Assembly: GCF_030272705.1 (NCBI RefSeq)
Contig: NZ_JARFYM010000019.1
Location: 54,545-118,544, forward strand
DNA length: 64,000 nucleotides
Direction: 5' to 3'
Source: Rhizobium mayense
GTDB taxonomy: Bacteria > Pseudomonadota > Alphaproteobacteria > Rhizobiales > Rhizobiaceae
In this document: positions 53,233-64,000 of the stretch, piece after piece
Layout: each line of letters opens with the position of its first letter
Position numbering within the stretch: position 1 is the first letter of the stretch
Translations under genes and position numbers: made by a program
Notes under the pieces: model-generated
Databases searched by the model: none
What the model saw: the letters and a program-made list of their open reading frames with translations, nothing else
What the model was told of the DNA's origin: nothing

Positions 53233-55134
53233 CTATTGTTGCTGCGGCTGCTGGTCCGACTTTTGCAGCAGCGTCTTGACCGGCGAGATCACGGGGTCTG
53301 GCCAGGTACCGCCGATGTAGAAGGGCAGCATCGGCAGCTCCGCCGCATTGGCTGGATCGCTCGCCTGCATCGTGCCAGACAGCGCCAGTCCGTTGCTACG
53401 GAAGGGAACGACGCCGTTCAGCATCACCGTTTCGTTGCGCCCGACGATCTTGGCGCTGTGGATCTCGACCGACCCCTTGGCGACGCTTGCATCGACGTTG
53501 AGGCTGTCGAAATCGAAGGCCGTGTCGGCGATATCGCTCATTCGGAAAAAGGCCTTGCCGGACGCAAGCGCTCGGAAGGTAGAGATGTTGAACTGCCGGA
53601 AGGAACCGGTGGCCGAGCTGAAATGCATGTTGCCGGCGACATCGCCGAGATTGGCAGCCCAGATCGGCTTCGATGTGCTGAGTGAAAGGTCGAGCGATCC
53701 CGTCGTCAGCGGTAGTGGTCCCGCAAGATTGAGCCGGGTGAATAATCCACCGAAATCGGCGTTGCGGATGGATATCTGCAATTTGCCGCCGCCCTCGAAG
53801 TTGCCTTGCGTCACCTCCAGATGCGAGGTGAGTTCTCCGCCCTCGAAGCCGCTGTCGCCAATATCGAATTTCGCGGTGCCGCCAGCAACCAGCAGGCTGG
53901 CGCCGATGTCGTCGAATTGAAATGGGCCGAGCACGGCCTTGTTCGACGAAAGCCGCATATCGACATCGAGCCGCTGCAGCGGATTGCCGTTGAGCAAGGC
54001 GTCGATGGCAGTGTCGGCGGCCAGCCGCATGGAAAAGGCCGCCAGGAACGGATTGAGGTTCATCTGGTCGAAGGCAAGCGTGCCGGAAATCTTCGGCTTG
54101 CCAGCCTTCGAATAGCTCAGATCCATGACGCCGGACGCAGCGGAGTCGTTGACCTTGAAGTTCAGATTATTGAAGCGCAGGCCATTGGGGATCGTGGCAA
54201 CGTCGGCATTGAGTGAGACGTTCTGCAACGTGCTCGCCGCTGGCATATGTTCCCCGCTCCAGGCGAGGAACGAGGGCACATTCGGCACGCTCAGGGCCAG
54301 ATTTCCGGTCAGTGCGGCGAAATTGGAAATGCTGGTGGCGCCGGTATAACTCCAGTTGATCAGCGGCGAGGAGAAGCTTGTTTTCGCATCGACACGCTTG
54401 CCGGCAAACAGCAACAGAGGCTGTGCGGAATTGAAATCGATCTTGATGTCCTGACCGTTGAGACGAGCCAGGATGACGGCAGTCATCGCGCGGGATAGCC
54501 GCGGCCATGAAATGTCGGCATTGACGCCGTTCATCTTGTAGAGTTTGCCGGTGCGGTCATCCGTCATCTCGACGCTGCCGTCTTCAATGGTCAGCGTGCC
54601 GATGGCGGCATCCTGATCCTTGCTCATCGGCATGCTCTGGTTGGAGGATTGCCCCACCCGTTCGATCGCCTTGGACAGCAGTCCTTCATTCGTCCAGTCG
54701 ATCAGACCGGCCTCGTCACGGCGGATATAGATCACTGGCCGCAGGAAATGGAATTCATGAAAATGCGCGCGTCCGCGCAGCGCGGCAAACAACGAGAAAT
54801 CGGCCGAGAGGCTGTCGACATGGCCGAGCACCTTGCCGTTTTTTGCCGGTTCGCGAATGGTGACCTGGTTGAGCGTCACGCGCGGCGTCGGCCAGAATTC
54901 CAGTGTCGGTGCGCCCTCGATCTGGGCGCGATATCCCGTCCAGTCCGACAGCGCCTTCTCGATACCGGAGCGCACCAGGCCGCTGGAGATCAGGAAGGGA
55001 GCCGTTGCCCTGAAAACGGCGAAGATCACAATAATGGTGAAAAGCGCGATGCCCGTGGTGCGTGCAACAGCAGGCAGCCAACGCGAGGCCGATCGCATCG
55101 TCAACCACCACTTATTATTCCTCGACGCTCTCAT
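53233..55134 (-). CDS. AsmA-family inner-membrane protein
   Basis: A 633-residue protein with one membrane helix (about 25-48) and a large periplasmic part rich in beta strands. The AsmA N-terminal mark is present (GYRAQIEGAPTLEFWPTPRV, followed by VTLNQVTI), and the C-terminal AsmA-like region includes FNISTFRALASGKAFFRMSD and VVPFRSNGLALSGTM. The family is linked to outer-membrane assembly and lipid transport between membranes. The start is uncertain: ATG 55134 or ATG 55098, both with poor ribosome sites. Confidence 0.85.
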   Translation of the reverse strand: MRASRNNKWWLTMRSASRWLPAVARTTGIALFTIIVIFAVFRATAPFLISSGLVRSGIEKALSDWTGYRAQIEGAPTLEFWPTPRVTLNQVTIREPAKNGKVLGHVDSLSADFSLFAALRGRAHFHEFHFLRPVIYIRRDEAGLIDWTNEGLLSKAIERVGQSSNQSMPMSKDQDAAIGTLTIEDGSVEMTDDRTGKLYKMNGVNADISWPRLSRAMTAVILARLNGQDIKIDFNSAQPLLLFAGKRVDAKTSFSSPLINWSYTGATSISNFAALTGNLALSVPNVPSFLAWSGEHMPAASTLQNVSLNADVATIPNGLRFNNLNFKVNDSAASGVMDLSYSKAGKPKISGTLAFDQMNLNPFLAAFSMRLAADTAIDALLNGNPLQRLDVDMRLSSNKAVLGPFQFDDIGASLLVAGGTAKFDIGDSGFEGGELTSHLEVTQGNFEGGGKLQISIRNADFGGLFTRLNLAGPLPLTTGSLDLSLSTSKPIWAANLGDVAGNMHFSSATGSFRQFNISTFRALASGKAFFRMSDIADTAFDFDSLNVDASVAKGSVEIHSAKIVGRNETVMLNGVVPFRSNGLALSGTMQASDPANAAELPMLPFYIGGTWPDPVISPVKTLLQKSDQQPQQQ

Positions 55135-55296
55135 GATCCGCGGAGACTTTCATACTGATAGCGCTGATATGCCTGCGTTTGCCGGATATAGGAAATGATC
55201 GGCGGATGCAAACATTGTACAGCAGGAATGCACACAACTCAGTGACTTTATAATGCGCTGCAGCATGGTATATAAGCCGAAACGGGAGGAGATAAT

Positions 55297-57249
<1,953 letters not shown>

Positions 57250-57602
57250 GCCTCTCTTAAAATTGAGGGGCAAACCATGACCTATGGGTGGTAACCCGGT
57301 ATTAAGAAACCTTGGTCAAAGGTAAAATCCAACTTGGGGCCGTTCGCATGAGTTAGGAGCGGCTTGGAGCCGCAAGGTTCCCGAAACATGACGTTGATCG
57401 ACTCGAGCTTTCGTTAGACAGCATCAACTTCAAAGGCAGCGCTCTCAGCTGCCTTTTTTTCATTGTGCGCCGCACAAATTCGCGCTCGCTCTGTACATTG
57501 GCCTGCCGACCAAGTATGTGCAAGCCTGAAGAAGAGGCCTGCAACGTGCGGGTCGCGATGATCCGCGCCGGCTGGCGCGCGAAGAATTCCGAAAGACAAG
57601 AT
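57250..57602. other. Intergenic region before DEAD-box helicase
   Basis: 353 bases containing the terminator at 57432-57460 and the helicase leader. The in-frame upstream opening (57465-57602) lacks a ribosome site and family similarity, so I treat it as leader. A long 5' leader is common for cold-regulated helicases, but no cold-box motif was identified. Confidence 0.45.
57432..57460 (+). terminator. Terminator upstream of helicase gene
   Basis: AAAGGCAGC/GCTGCCTTT, a 9-bp stem with a 7-base loop, followed by a run of T. It lies 183 bases after the acetoacetyl-CoA synthetase stop and before the helicase ATG. Confidence 0.85.
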
Positions 57603-59522
57603 ATGACTGAATTCGAAGGCATCGTTCCGGCGATCGCCCAGGCTTTGGCAAAGCGCGGTTATGACGTGTTGACGCCGGTACAGAAGGCCATGCTTGATCC
57701 CGGCCTTGCGGGCAAGGACGCATTGGTTTCGGCCCAGACCGGCTCTGGCAAGACGGTTGCCTTCGGCCTGGCTTTGGCTCCGGGCCTGCTGGAGGGCGCC
57801 GAGCGTTTCGGCCCCGCCGGCACGCCGCTGGCATTGGCGATTGCGCCGACGCGCGAACTGGCGCTGCAGGTGCAGCGGGAGCTGGAATGGCTTTATGAGC
57901 TGACTGGCGCGACCATTGCCTCCTGTGTCGGTGGCATGGATATGCGCACCGAAAGGCGGGCTTTGGAGCGCGGTGCGCATATCGTCGTCGGCACGCCGGG
58001 CCGCTTATGTGACCATATCCGCCGCAACTCGCTCGACATCTCAGAGCTCAAGGCCGTGGTGCTGGACGAGGCCGACGAGATGCTCGACCTAGGCTTCCGT
58101 GAAGATCTGGAATTCATCCTGGAAACTGCACCGGCCGAGCGGCGGACGCTGATGTTTTCGGCAACCGTACCGCGTTCGATCGCAAAGCTCGCCGAAAGCT
58201 ACCAGCGCGATGCCGTGCGTATCGCCACCGCGTCCGAAGCCAAGCAGCATGTCGATATCGATTATCGCGCCCTGACGGTGGTCCCGAGCGACCGGGAAAA
58301 CGCCATCATCAACGTTCTGCGCTACTACGAAGCGCAGAACGCCATCGTCTTCTGTTCGACACGTGCAGCCGTCAATCATCTGACGGCGCGCTTCAACAAC
58401 CGAGGCTTCTCTGTCGTCGCCCTTTCGGGTGAACTCAGCCAGAGCGAGCGTACGCATGCGCTGCAGGCCATGCGCGACGGCCGTGCGCGGGTCTGCATCG
58501 CCACCGACGTTGCCGCTCGTGGCATCGATCTGCCGGGTCTGGAATTGGTGGTTCACGCCGATCTGCCGACCAATCCGGAAACGCTGCTGCATCGCAGCGG
58601 CCGCACGGGCCGCGCCGGCCGCAAGGGCGTCAGCGCCCTGATCGTGCCACTGAGCGCCCGCCGCCGCACCGAACGCTTGCTGGAGAATGCCCGTATCCGC
58701 GCCACCTGGGCAAAGCCGCCATCGGCCGAAGAGGTCAATCGCCGCGACGATGAGCGCCTCATCGCCGATCCGATCTTCTCCGCGTCCCTGCGTGATGACG
58801 AGCAGTCCCTGGTTCAGCAACTGCTGCAGAGCCATGGTGCCGAGCAGGTCGCCGCCGCCTTCCTGCGCCAATACCGCGCCGGCCATTCCGCGCCGGAAGA
58901 TCTGCAGGATGTGCCCGCTGAGGGCGAGCGCAGGAAACCCCGCCGCGACGAGTTTTCCGCGCCGCGTGATGATGCGCCTTCCACTGGGCGCAACGACTTC
59001 GCTGACGGGGTCTGGGTGTCGCTCTCCGTCGGCCGCAAGCAGAATGCCGAGCCGCGCTGGCTGATCCCGATGCTCTGCCGCAACGGCAATCTCACCAAGC
59101 GCGACATCGGCGCGATCAAGATGATGCCGGAAGAAACCTTCGTCGAATTTTCGGCCGAAGGTGCCGAACGCTTCCTGTCGGCCATCGGCCCGGACAAGAC
59201 GTTGGAACGCGGCATTCGCGTCAAACCACTTGCCGGTGTACCAGATTTTTCACAGGCCAAGCGGGAAGGAACCTACGGCAAGAAGAAACCTTACTCGGAG
59301 AAGAGCGCCCGTTCGAGCGACGCCGCCAAGCCGAAATGGAAGTCCGACCGCAAGCCGGAACGGATGCCCACAGGCGAGGGCAGCGTTTCCGAACGTCCGG
59401 ACAAGAAGCCCTGGGCAAAGAAGCCCGGAAAGCCGAATTTCGCCAAGAACGACGGTCCTCCCAAGGGCGGAAAGCCGAATTCAAGGGCCGCGCGCAAGGC
59501 TGCCAAGGCGCGCGGGGAGTAA
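57603..59522 (+). CDS. DEAD-box RNA helicase with DbpA-type RNA-binding domain
   Basis: A 639-residue ATP-dependent RNA helicase. All core motifs are visible: Q-motif LTPVQKAML, motif I AQTGSGKT (44-51), Ia PTRELALQV, Ib GTPGR, II VLDEADEMLD, III FSATVP, V ATDVAARGIDLP and VI HRSGRTGRAGR. Residues about 475-545 form a DbpA-like RNA-binding fold (VWVSLSVGRK, then LTKRDIGAIKMMPEETFVEF), which points to 23S rRNA/ribosome assembly. The last about 85 residues are a Lys/Pro/Gly-rich disordered tail. Start ATG 57603 has only a weak AAAGA site. Confidence 0.93.
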   Translation: MTEFEGIVPAIAQALAKRGYDVLTPVQKAMLDPGLAGKDALVSAQTGSGKTVAFGLALAPGLLEGAERFGPAGTPLALAIAPTRELALQVQRELEWLYELTGATIASCVGGMDMRTERRALERGAHIVVGTPGRLCDHIRRNSLDISELKAVVLDEADEMLDLGFREDLEFILETAPAERRTLMFSATVPRSIAKLAESYQRDAVRIATASEAKQHVDIDYRALTVVPSDRENAIINVLRYYEAQNAIVFCSTRAAVNHLTARFNNRGFSVVALSGELSQSERTHALQAMRDGRARVCIATDVAARGIDLPGLELVVHADLPTNPETLLHRSGRTGRAGRKGVSALIVPLSARRRTERLLENARIRATWAKPPSAEEVNRRDDERLIADPIFSASLRDDEQSLVQQLLQSHGAEQVAAAFLRQYRAGHSAPEDLQDVPAEGERRKPRRDEFSAPRDDAPSTGRNDFADGVWVSLSVGRKQNAEPRWLIPMLCRNGNLTKRDIGAIKMMPEETFVEFSAEGAERFLSAIGPDKTLERGIRVKPLAGVPDFSQAKREGTYGKKKPYSEKSARSSDAAKPKWKSDRKPERMPTGEGSVSERPDKKPWAKKPGKPNFAKNDGPPKGGKPNSRAARKAAKARGE

Positions 59523-59537
59523 TCTTGTAACTGAGCT

Positions 59538-59560
59538 CGAGGGGGGCAACAGCCCCCTCG
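59538..59560 (+). terminator. Hairpin after helicase gene
   Basis: CGAGGGGG with CCCCCTCG around a short loop, 15 bases after the stop, between convergent genes. The T-tract is weak. Confidence 0.5.
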
Positions 59561-59609
59561 TTGCGATCTCCGCATCTCTCAGCAAGAGAGGATCGGTATT
59601 CAGGCGCCG

Positions 59610-60632
59610 CTACTCGAAGAAGATCACGCTCGCCGGTGATGGCGGCAACGGCTTTACCCTGGCGTCTTGAAAACCGGCACGCCTGGCCATCTCGGCCAGA
59701 TCCTTCTGCGTGTAGGCCTCGCCCTTCGGCGTGTTGGCGAGCATCTCCCACGAGAAGGCGGCTGCGAAGGGAGGCGAGACGAGATCTTCATTGGGCACGA
59801 ACTCCACCGCGACCACCCTGCCGTCGCGGCTCAGGCTGGCCCGGGTCTTTACAAGCAATCCGGCGCAGGTTTCCATGTCGAAGTGATGGAGGAAGTTCGG
59901 AAGCAGAATAAGATCATAGTCGGTACCCCAGTCGACGTCGAATGCGCTGCCGGGAATGGCCTTGTAGCGCTCTGAAACACCAAACTCCCACGCGTTATGT
60001 TTGGCCAGTTGCAGAACAGAATTCCAATCAACCGCGACGATCTCGGCCGAGGGAAACGTCTTCGCCATCTCGATCCCAAAACGCCCGTGTCCTGCGGCGA
60101 TGTCCAGGATTTTCTTTGGCGGTACGGGCAAGTTGGCCATTTCAGCCGCAAGGCTGACCGCGCTGCCGCCCGTGAACGAACCCATGCCGCGGGCAAACTT
60201 CACCCATACGGGATTGTCCGGCGACATGTTTGCCAATCCAATGGACCCACCGTTGCGGACATAGGATGTCGGATCGTCCAGGATCTGCTTGAGGATTTCC
60301 GGCGCGGCGAGGAACTCGATGGCTGAGCCCATATAAGCCGGCGAATGCCGGTCGAGGAAAGCGCGGCTGGATGGGGTCAGAGCATATTGATGGCCCGTTT
60401 TGGTCAGGAAGCCGTTTACAACGAGAAAGTCGCACAGAATGCGTATGCCGCGTTCGGCAGCATTCGTCGCGACCGCCAGCGATTTTGCAGTCCCGCCGTC
60501 ACCGATCAACGTAAAAAGATCGAGCTCTATGGCGGCCTTGATCGCAGCCGTCTTCCGGCACGCAAACATCGCATCAACAATCAGATTGGGTGAGATTTCG
60601 CCCATGCCTGCTTCTGCTGCAGTCGATGACAT
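59610..60632 (-). CDS. SAM-dependent O-methyltransferase (HIOMT/plant-type)
   Basis: A 340-residue methyltransferase of the O-methyltransferase family 2 (plant COMT, HIOMT, hydroxyneurosporene methyltransferase). The N-terminal winged-helix dimerisation domain (about 12-100: FACRKTAAIKAAIELDLFTL) precedes the Rossmann domain, with SAM motif I KILDIAAGHGRFGIEMA (about 173-189) and VEFVPNEDLVSPPF near 280. The HHF in LLPNFLHHFDMETC corresponds to the region of the catalytic His. The substrate is unknown. ATG 60632 follows GGGGAGG. Confidence 0.85.
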   Translation of the reverse strand: MSSTAAEAGMGEISPNLIVDAMFACRKTAAIKAAIELDLFTLIGDGGTAKSLAVATNAAERGIRILCDFLVVNGFLTKTGHQYALTPSSRAFLDRHSPAYMGSAIEFLAAPEILKQILDDPTSYVRNGGSIGLANMSPDNPVWVKFARGMGSFTGGSAVSLAAEMANLPVPPKKILDIAAGHGRFGIEMAKTFPSAEIVAVDWNSVLQLAKHNAWEFGVSERYKAIPGSAFDVDWGTDYDLILLPNFLHHFDMETCAGLLVKTRASLSRDGRVVAVEFVPNEDLVSPPFAAAFSWEMLANTPKGEAYTQKDLAEMARRAGFQDARVKPLPPSPASVIFFE

Positions 60633-60808
60633 TGGAGCCTCCCCATTTGCATCCAACGACCGACCAGGATAGCCGGCCTCGATGGGGGAACTATCCCACG
60701 GAAGGCAATGGCGCATAAGTGCGCAATTGTTACTACGCGCTAAACGAGTAATCCATGCCGGTTATGCCGGTAATGCCGCGCCGGCCGTTTACCAGGGGGA
60801 TCATCGCC

Positions 60809-61294
60809 TTAAGTGCGGATCGCGACTTCGGCTTCGATTTCCACCGGGAGATTGAAAGGCAGTCCGGCTACACCGATAGCGGAACGAGAGTGAGCGCCGC
60901 GTTCCTTGCCGTAAAGTTCCACTATGAGGTCGCTGAAGCCATTGATGACCAGCGGATAGCGATTGAAACAATCATCCGCATTGACCATACCGAATACGCG
61001 CAGCCAGCTTTCGACACGGTCGAGATCGCCAATGCTTCCCTTCAAGCTCGCAAGCATGGCCAATCCGGTCAATTTCGCCGCATGATAGGCTTCCTCCAAC
61101 GACAGGTCGCGGCCGACCTTGCCAAGAGGCGTGGCGATCGATCCGTCCGGCGCCAAAGCTCCGTGTCCCGAAATAAACGCCCGATTGCCATGGATGCGAA
61201 CCCAAGGAAAGTTGAGCACCACATTCGGTGGGAGTTTTATCGGCTGTGGAAGCTGCAAACCAAGCGCCGCCAACCGGCTTTCAATATCTGCCAT
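60809..61294 (-). CDS. RidA/YjgF-family protein
   Basis: A 161-residue member of the RidA superfamily, subgroup of about 150 residues. RidA proper hydrolyses reactive enamine/imine intermediates from PLP enzymes. The conserved Arg that binds the carboxylate is present in GAHSRSAIGVAGLP, and VEIEAEVAI closes the barrel. Many members outside RidA itself lack proven activity. The ATG lies 88 bases after the kinase stop, so co-transcription is possible. Confidence 0.85.
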   Translation of the reverse strand: MADIESRLAALGLQLPQPIKLPPNVVLNFPWVRIHGNRAFISGHGALAPDGSIATPLGKVGRDLSLEEAYHAAKLTGLAMLASLKGSIGDLDRVESWLRVFGMVNADDCFNRYPLVINGFSDLIVELYGKERGAHSRSAIGVAGLPFNLPVEIEAEVAIRT

Positions 61295-61382
61295 GGTTGA
61301 TGTTCCGATCTCTCCATTTTCGAGCTTCTTGCCGCCGACCTATGCGTTATGGTCACAAACACGCAGCGAAGGAAGCTGCTCT

Positions 61383-64000
61383 CTAGTTCGCCAGCACGCG
61401 CGGCGACGGGAATGTAATCTCCACCAATGTCCCCTCATTCGGGGCCGAGTTGATCGAGAACGTCGCACGGTTGGCGTCGACCATGGCCTTGGTCAGCGGC
61501 AGGCCGAGGCCGGTGCCGTCGCCGCGCTTGCGGGCATTGGTCGAAACCTGGCGGAAGGGCTTCATCGCCTGTTCCAGCTCGCTGCGGGTCATGCCGACGC
61601 CGGTGTCGCGAATGCGCATGACGACGCTGCCATTTCCTTCGTAAGACGTCGAGACGACGATCTGGCCGCCTGACGGCGTAAAGCGGATAGCGTTCGACAG
61701 GATGTTCAATGCAATCTGCTTGATCGAGCGCAGGTCGGCGACGACGTTCGGCACAGCCTGCGACAGCGCGGTACGGATGATGACGCGCTGGCTGTTGGCT
61801 TGCGGCTGCACCAGCGACACCGCTTCGGCGATCGCCTCGTTGAGGCCGACGGAGGAAAATTCCAGGTCCATTTCGCCGGCTTCGATCTTGGAGATATCCA
61901 GCAGATCGTTGACGATGTCGAGCACATGCCGGCCCGAGCGGCCGATATCGGTTGCATATTCGATATAGCGGGAATGACCGATCGGCCCGAAGCGCTCGCC
62001 GGCCATCATGTCGGAAAAGCCGATGATGGCATTGAGCGGCGTGCGGATCTCGTGGCTCACACGGGCCAGAAAATCGGTCTTGTGCGCATTGGCCGTCTCC
62101 GCCGCACGCTTGGCACTGCGCAATTCTTCCTCAGTGCGCTTCCACTGCGTGATGTCGCGGATGACGGCGCAATAGCCGTTGGAGGAGTTCAGCCGCCCCA
62201 TGGTCATGAACAGCGGCACGAAGCCGCCCGAGGCCTCCCGGCCGATGACCTCGCGGCCGTCGTTCAGCACGCTTGCCACGCCATGGCCGGAGAGACCGGC
62301 GAGATAGTCGAGTACAGCCTTCTGGCTCTCATGCGCAAACAGCATGACGAAGGGCTTGCCGCGGGTTTCCTGGTCATCATAGTTGAAGAGCGCGCTTGCC
62401 GAGCGGTTCATCGAGCGGATCTCGCCCTCCTGCCCGATGATGACGACACCATCTGTTGCCGTCTCCAGCGTCGAACGCAGCTCTTCGATTTCGACCTGCA
62501 GCTTCGCAAGTTTTTCCACCATGCGCTCCGGCCGCGCTTCTTCGGGCACAGGCTCCGATGGCGGCGTGGAAGTCTCGCTTTTGTCGAGCGGCATCAGCGC
62601 CAGCATCAAAGCCGTGCCGTCTTCCCAACGGATCGATTGCAGCCGAGCGTTGACCGGCACCAGCGTATCGTCGGCGCGTACGACCATCATCGTGCCCGGC
62701 CGCTCGGTCTTGCCTTCGAGGTCATGACGCTGCAGCAGCGCATCCAGCCCGCCGACATGCTCGAGGTCTGTGAGGCTCTCATAGCCCGTCAGCCGCAGGA
62801 ATTCGGTATTGCCATGGATCAGCCGGTCGCCGGCGTGGACAAGAATGGCGAGGGGCAGTTGGTCGACGATCTCCGCCGACAGGCCATCGCGCATTTTCAC
62901 GCGCGGCGGAATGGCTGTGCTCAAGACGTCCAGCGGATCGAAATCCTGTTCCGGCTCACTGGAGACTTTTGGTTCCTCCAGATCGGGCGTGGCGACCTCT
63001 TCCGGCTTTTCCGTCTCGGCCGAAAGCGCCGGCATGTCCAGTTCGGATTGTGCGGTTTCGTCGCCTTCCGACGGAGCTTCGGCTGGCGGCCGCTCTACTG
63101 CAGTATTGTCATCGGCCGGCGTTTCGACGGTATCGGACAGAACCTCATCCGCCGCATTCGGCTGCGGCGAGATGTCCACCACCTCCTCGGACTGTTCCAT
63201 CGCTTCGGGCTGATCGGCGGGCGGCTCGGCGCGCTTGCCGAAGGGTTCGAGCTGCCGGGCGATCTCGCGGAAGGCTGCCTGTTCGCTCAGCGACAAGCCG
63301 CCTTGCATCAACGGGCGGCGTTGATGCAACTGGATGACCTTATCGGATTCTCGGCGGTTCGGCGTCTCGGCAATCTTCAGGGCCGGCGGCTCTTCATTCC
63401 GCTGAGCAGGCTCCTCTGCCGCCTCAGGGCCTGCGTCGTGAGCGGCCTCTTTTCCTTCCGAAGCACTTTCCTCCGGCGGGCTCTGTGGCGTTTCTTCAGC
63501 AATTGTTGGCACCGCCATCTCCGCGACAGGCTCTTCTGCAACGCTCGGCATCTGGGCGCGCTGCTCTTCCTCTCCGCCTAACGTCAGTCCGAGTTTCATC
63601 GGATCTTCGATGGCATCGGAGAGGCGCACGACGCCGAAGCCTCTGAAGCCGTCGAAGTCGCGGCTGCGCGTATAGGTCGGCAATGCGGCCAGATCGACCG
63701 GTACCATCAGGCTGGTCTTTTCCACCGGCCAATAGATCGTCCGGCCAGACCATGTGTCGCGCCGCGCCAGCAGCTCTGCGATCTTGCCATCCGGATCGAG
63801 ATTGAAATGCTTGGCAATGTCTGCGAAGGCGACGCCGGTTACCTTCGTGGCATGCGGGCCCACGGCTTCAGCGAATTCGCGCGAGACTTCGCTGAAGCGG
63901 CCTTCGGCGTCGATCCTCCAGACGAAGCGCGTGGCGCGACCGCTGCGCTTGAAAGTGAAACCCTCCGGCTGGCCGACTTCGGGGGTGGGGGCAGGGGTAG
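61383..64000 (-). CDS. PAS-domain sensor histidine kinase, N-terminus cut by window edge
   Basis: At least 872 residues are visible; the frame stays open through base 64000, so the true start is outside. Order: a PAS-like segment near the edge (RFVWRIDAEGRFSEVSREFA), a Pro/Glu/Ala-rich acidic linker of about 200 residues, two further PAS domains (IVDQLPLAILVHAGDRLIHG and ATDGVVIIGQEGEIRSMNRS), then HisKA with the phosphorylated His in SHEIRTPLNAIIGFSD, and HATPase_c with N-box NILSNAIRF, DTGVGM and GDGTGLGLPL. No membrane helix and no receiver domain are seen. This matches the DivJ/PleC/PdhS/CbrA kinases that act on DivK in Rhizobiales cell-cycle control; which one is not certain. Confidence 0.85.
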   Translation of the reverse strand, partial: TPAPTPEVGQPEGFTFKRSGRATRFVWRIDAEGRFSEVSREFAEAVGPHATKVTGVAFADIAKHFNLDPDGKIAELLARRDTWSGRTIYWPVEKTSLMVPVDLAALPTYTRSRDFDGFRGFGVVRLSDAIEDPMKLGLTLGGEEEQRAQMPSVAEEPVAEMAVPTIAEETPQSPPEESASEGKEAAHDAGPEAAEEPAQRNEEPPALKIAETPNRRESDKVIQLHQRRPLMQGGLSLSEQAAFREIARQLEPFGKRAEPPADQPEAMEQSEEVVDISPQPNAADEVLSDTVETPADDNTAVERPPAEAPSEGDETAQSELDMPALSAETEKPEEVATPDLEEPKVSSEPEQDFDPLDVLSTAIPPRVKMRDGLSAEIVDQLPLAILVHAGDRLIHGNTEFLRLTGYESLTDLEHVGGLDALLQRHDLEGKTERPGTMMVVRADDTLVPVNARLQSIRWEDGTALMLALMPLDKSETSTPPSEPVPEEARPERMVEKLAKLQVEIEELRSTLETATDGVVIIGQEGEIRSMNRSASALFNYDDQETRGKPFVMLFAHESQKAVLDYLAGLSGHGVASVLNDGREVIGREASGGFVPLFMTMGRLNSSNGYCAVIRDITQWKRTEEELRSAKRAAETANAHKTDFLARVSHEIRTPLNAIIGFSDMMAGERFGPIGHSRYIEYATDIGRSGRHVLDIVNDLLDISKIEAGEMDLEFSSVGLNEAIAEAVSLVQPQANSQRVIIRTALSQAVPNVVADLRSIKQIALNILSNAIRFTPSGGQIVVSTSYEGNGSVVMRIRDTGVGMTRSELEQAMKPFRQVSTNARKRGDGTGLGLPLTKAMVDANRATFSINSAPNEGTLVEITFPSPRVLAN

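Noticed and set aside
60751..60785. Short direct repeat of ATGCCGGT-like units
   Set aside because: Three imperfect units only; no array or spacer pattern, so not a CRISPR.
61800..63581. 593-codon plus-strand open frame
   Set aside because: It is opposite the PAS/histidine kinase and has Arg/His/Gly-rich composition typical of antisense frames in high-GC genes.

Overview
The window reads as chromosomal DNA of a Rhizobiales alphaproteobacterium, most likely Rhizobium of the tropici/leguminosarum/etli type. Evidence: MotB-MotC-FliK/MotD-Rem-FlgE order, FlaF and FlbT flagellin regulators, an aglREFGAK alpha-glucoside locus and a zwf-pgl-edd Entner-Doudoroff operon, all with high-GC coding bias. 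No tRNA, rRNA, insertion sequence, prophage or CRISPR array was seen. Species-level placement is inference.

Layout. 1-2150 (minus): a PLP-dependent decarboxylase translationally coupled to an edge-truncated gene that looks like a TPR/ATP-grasp protein. 2151-22276 (plus): the distal half of the flagellar regulon: two flagellins, a FliH-like gene, motB, motC, fliK(motD), a secreted lytic transglycosylase, the orphan regulator rem, flgE, flgK, flgL, flaF, flbT, flgD, fliQ, flhA, fliR and four small genes (FliJ-like, FlgJ-rod-domain, FlgN-like and an unnamed one-TM protein). 22529-25403: a WecG/TagA glycosyltransferase and a Wzz/GumC-like polysaccharide co-polymerase. 25521-26420: folD. 26434-34237: divergent aglR and aglEFGAK, with two LacI-type operators. 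34437-34790: a PilZ-like protein. 34862-41931 (minus): edd, pgl, zwf, then puuB and puuA for putrescine degradation. 42069-43253: a BaiN/HI0933-family flavoprotein. 43973-46510: a large chemoreceptor. 46829-48744: LysR regulator and aldo/keto reductase. 49068-53194: potFGHI putrescine uptake. 53233-64000: AsmA-like protein, acetoacetyl-CoA synthetase, DEAD-box helicase, O-methyltransferase, RidA-family protein and an edge-truncated PAS/histidine kinase of the DivJ/PleC/PdhS type.

How it fits together. The flagellar genes encode filament, hook, hook-filament junction, export gate and rhizobial motor parts, with rem as local activator. Exact TTAA-N7-TTAA motifs (the CtrA consensus of alphaproteobacteria) lie upstream of the first flagellin and of rem, which suggests cell-cycle control. 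The agl genes import and hydrolyse alpha-glucosides to glucose, which zwf-pgl-edd can carry into the Entner-Doudoroff pathway. PotFGHI imports putrescine, and PuuA and PuuB start its gamma-glutamylated breakdown. Nothing here is clearly a new defence or mobile system. The least explained items are the ATP-grasp/decarboxylase pair, the GTTAAC array before the flagellins, the co-polymerase with a long cytoplasmic N-terminus, and the unnamed one-TM gene closing the flagellar operon.
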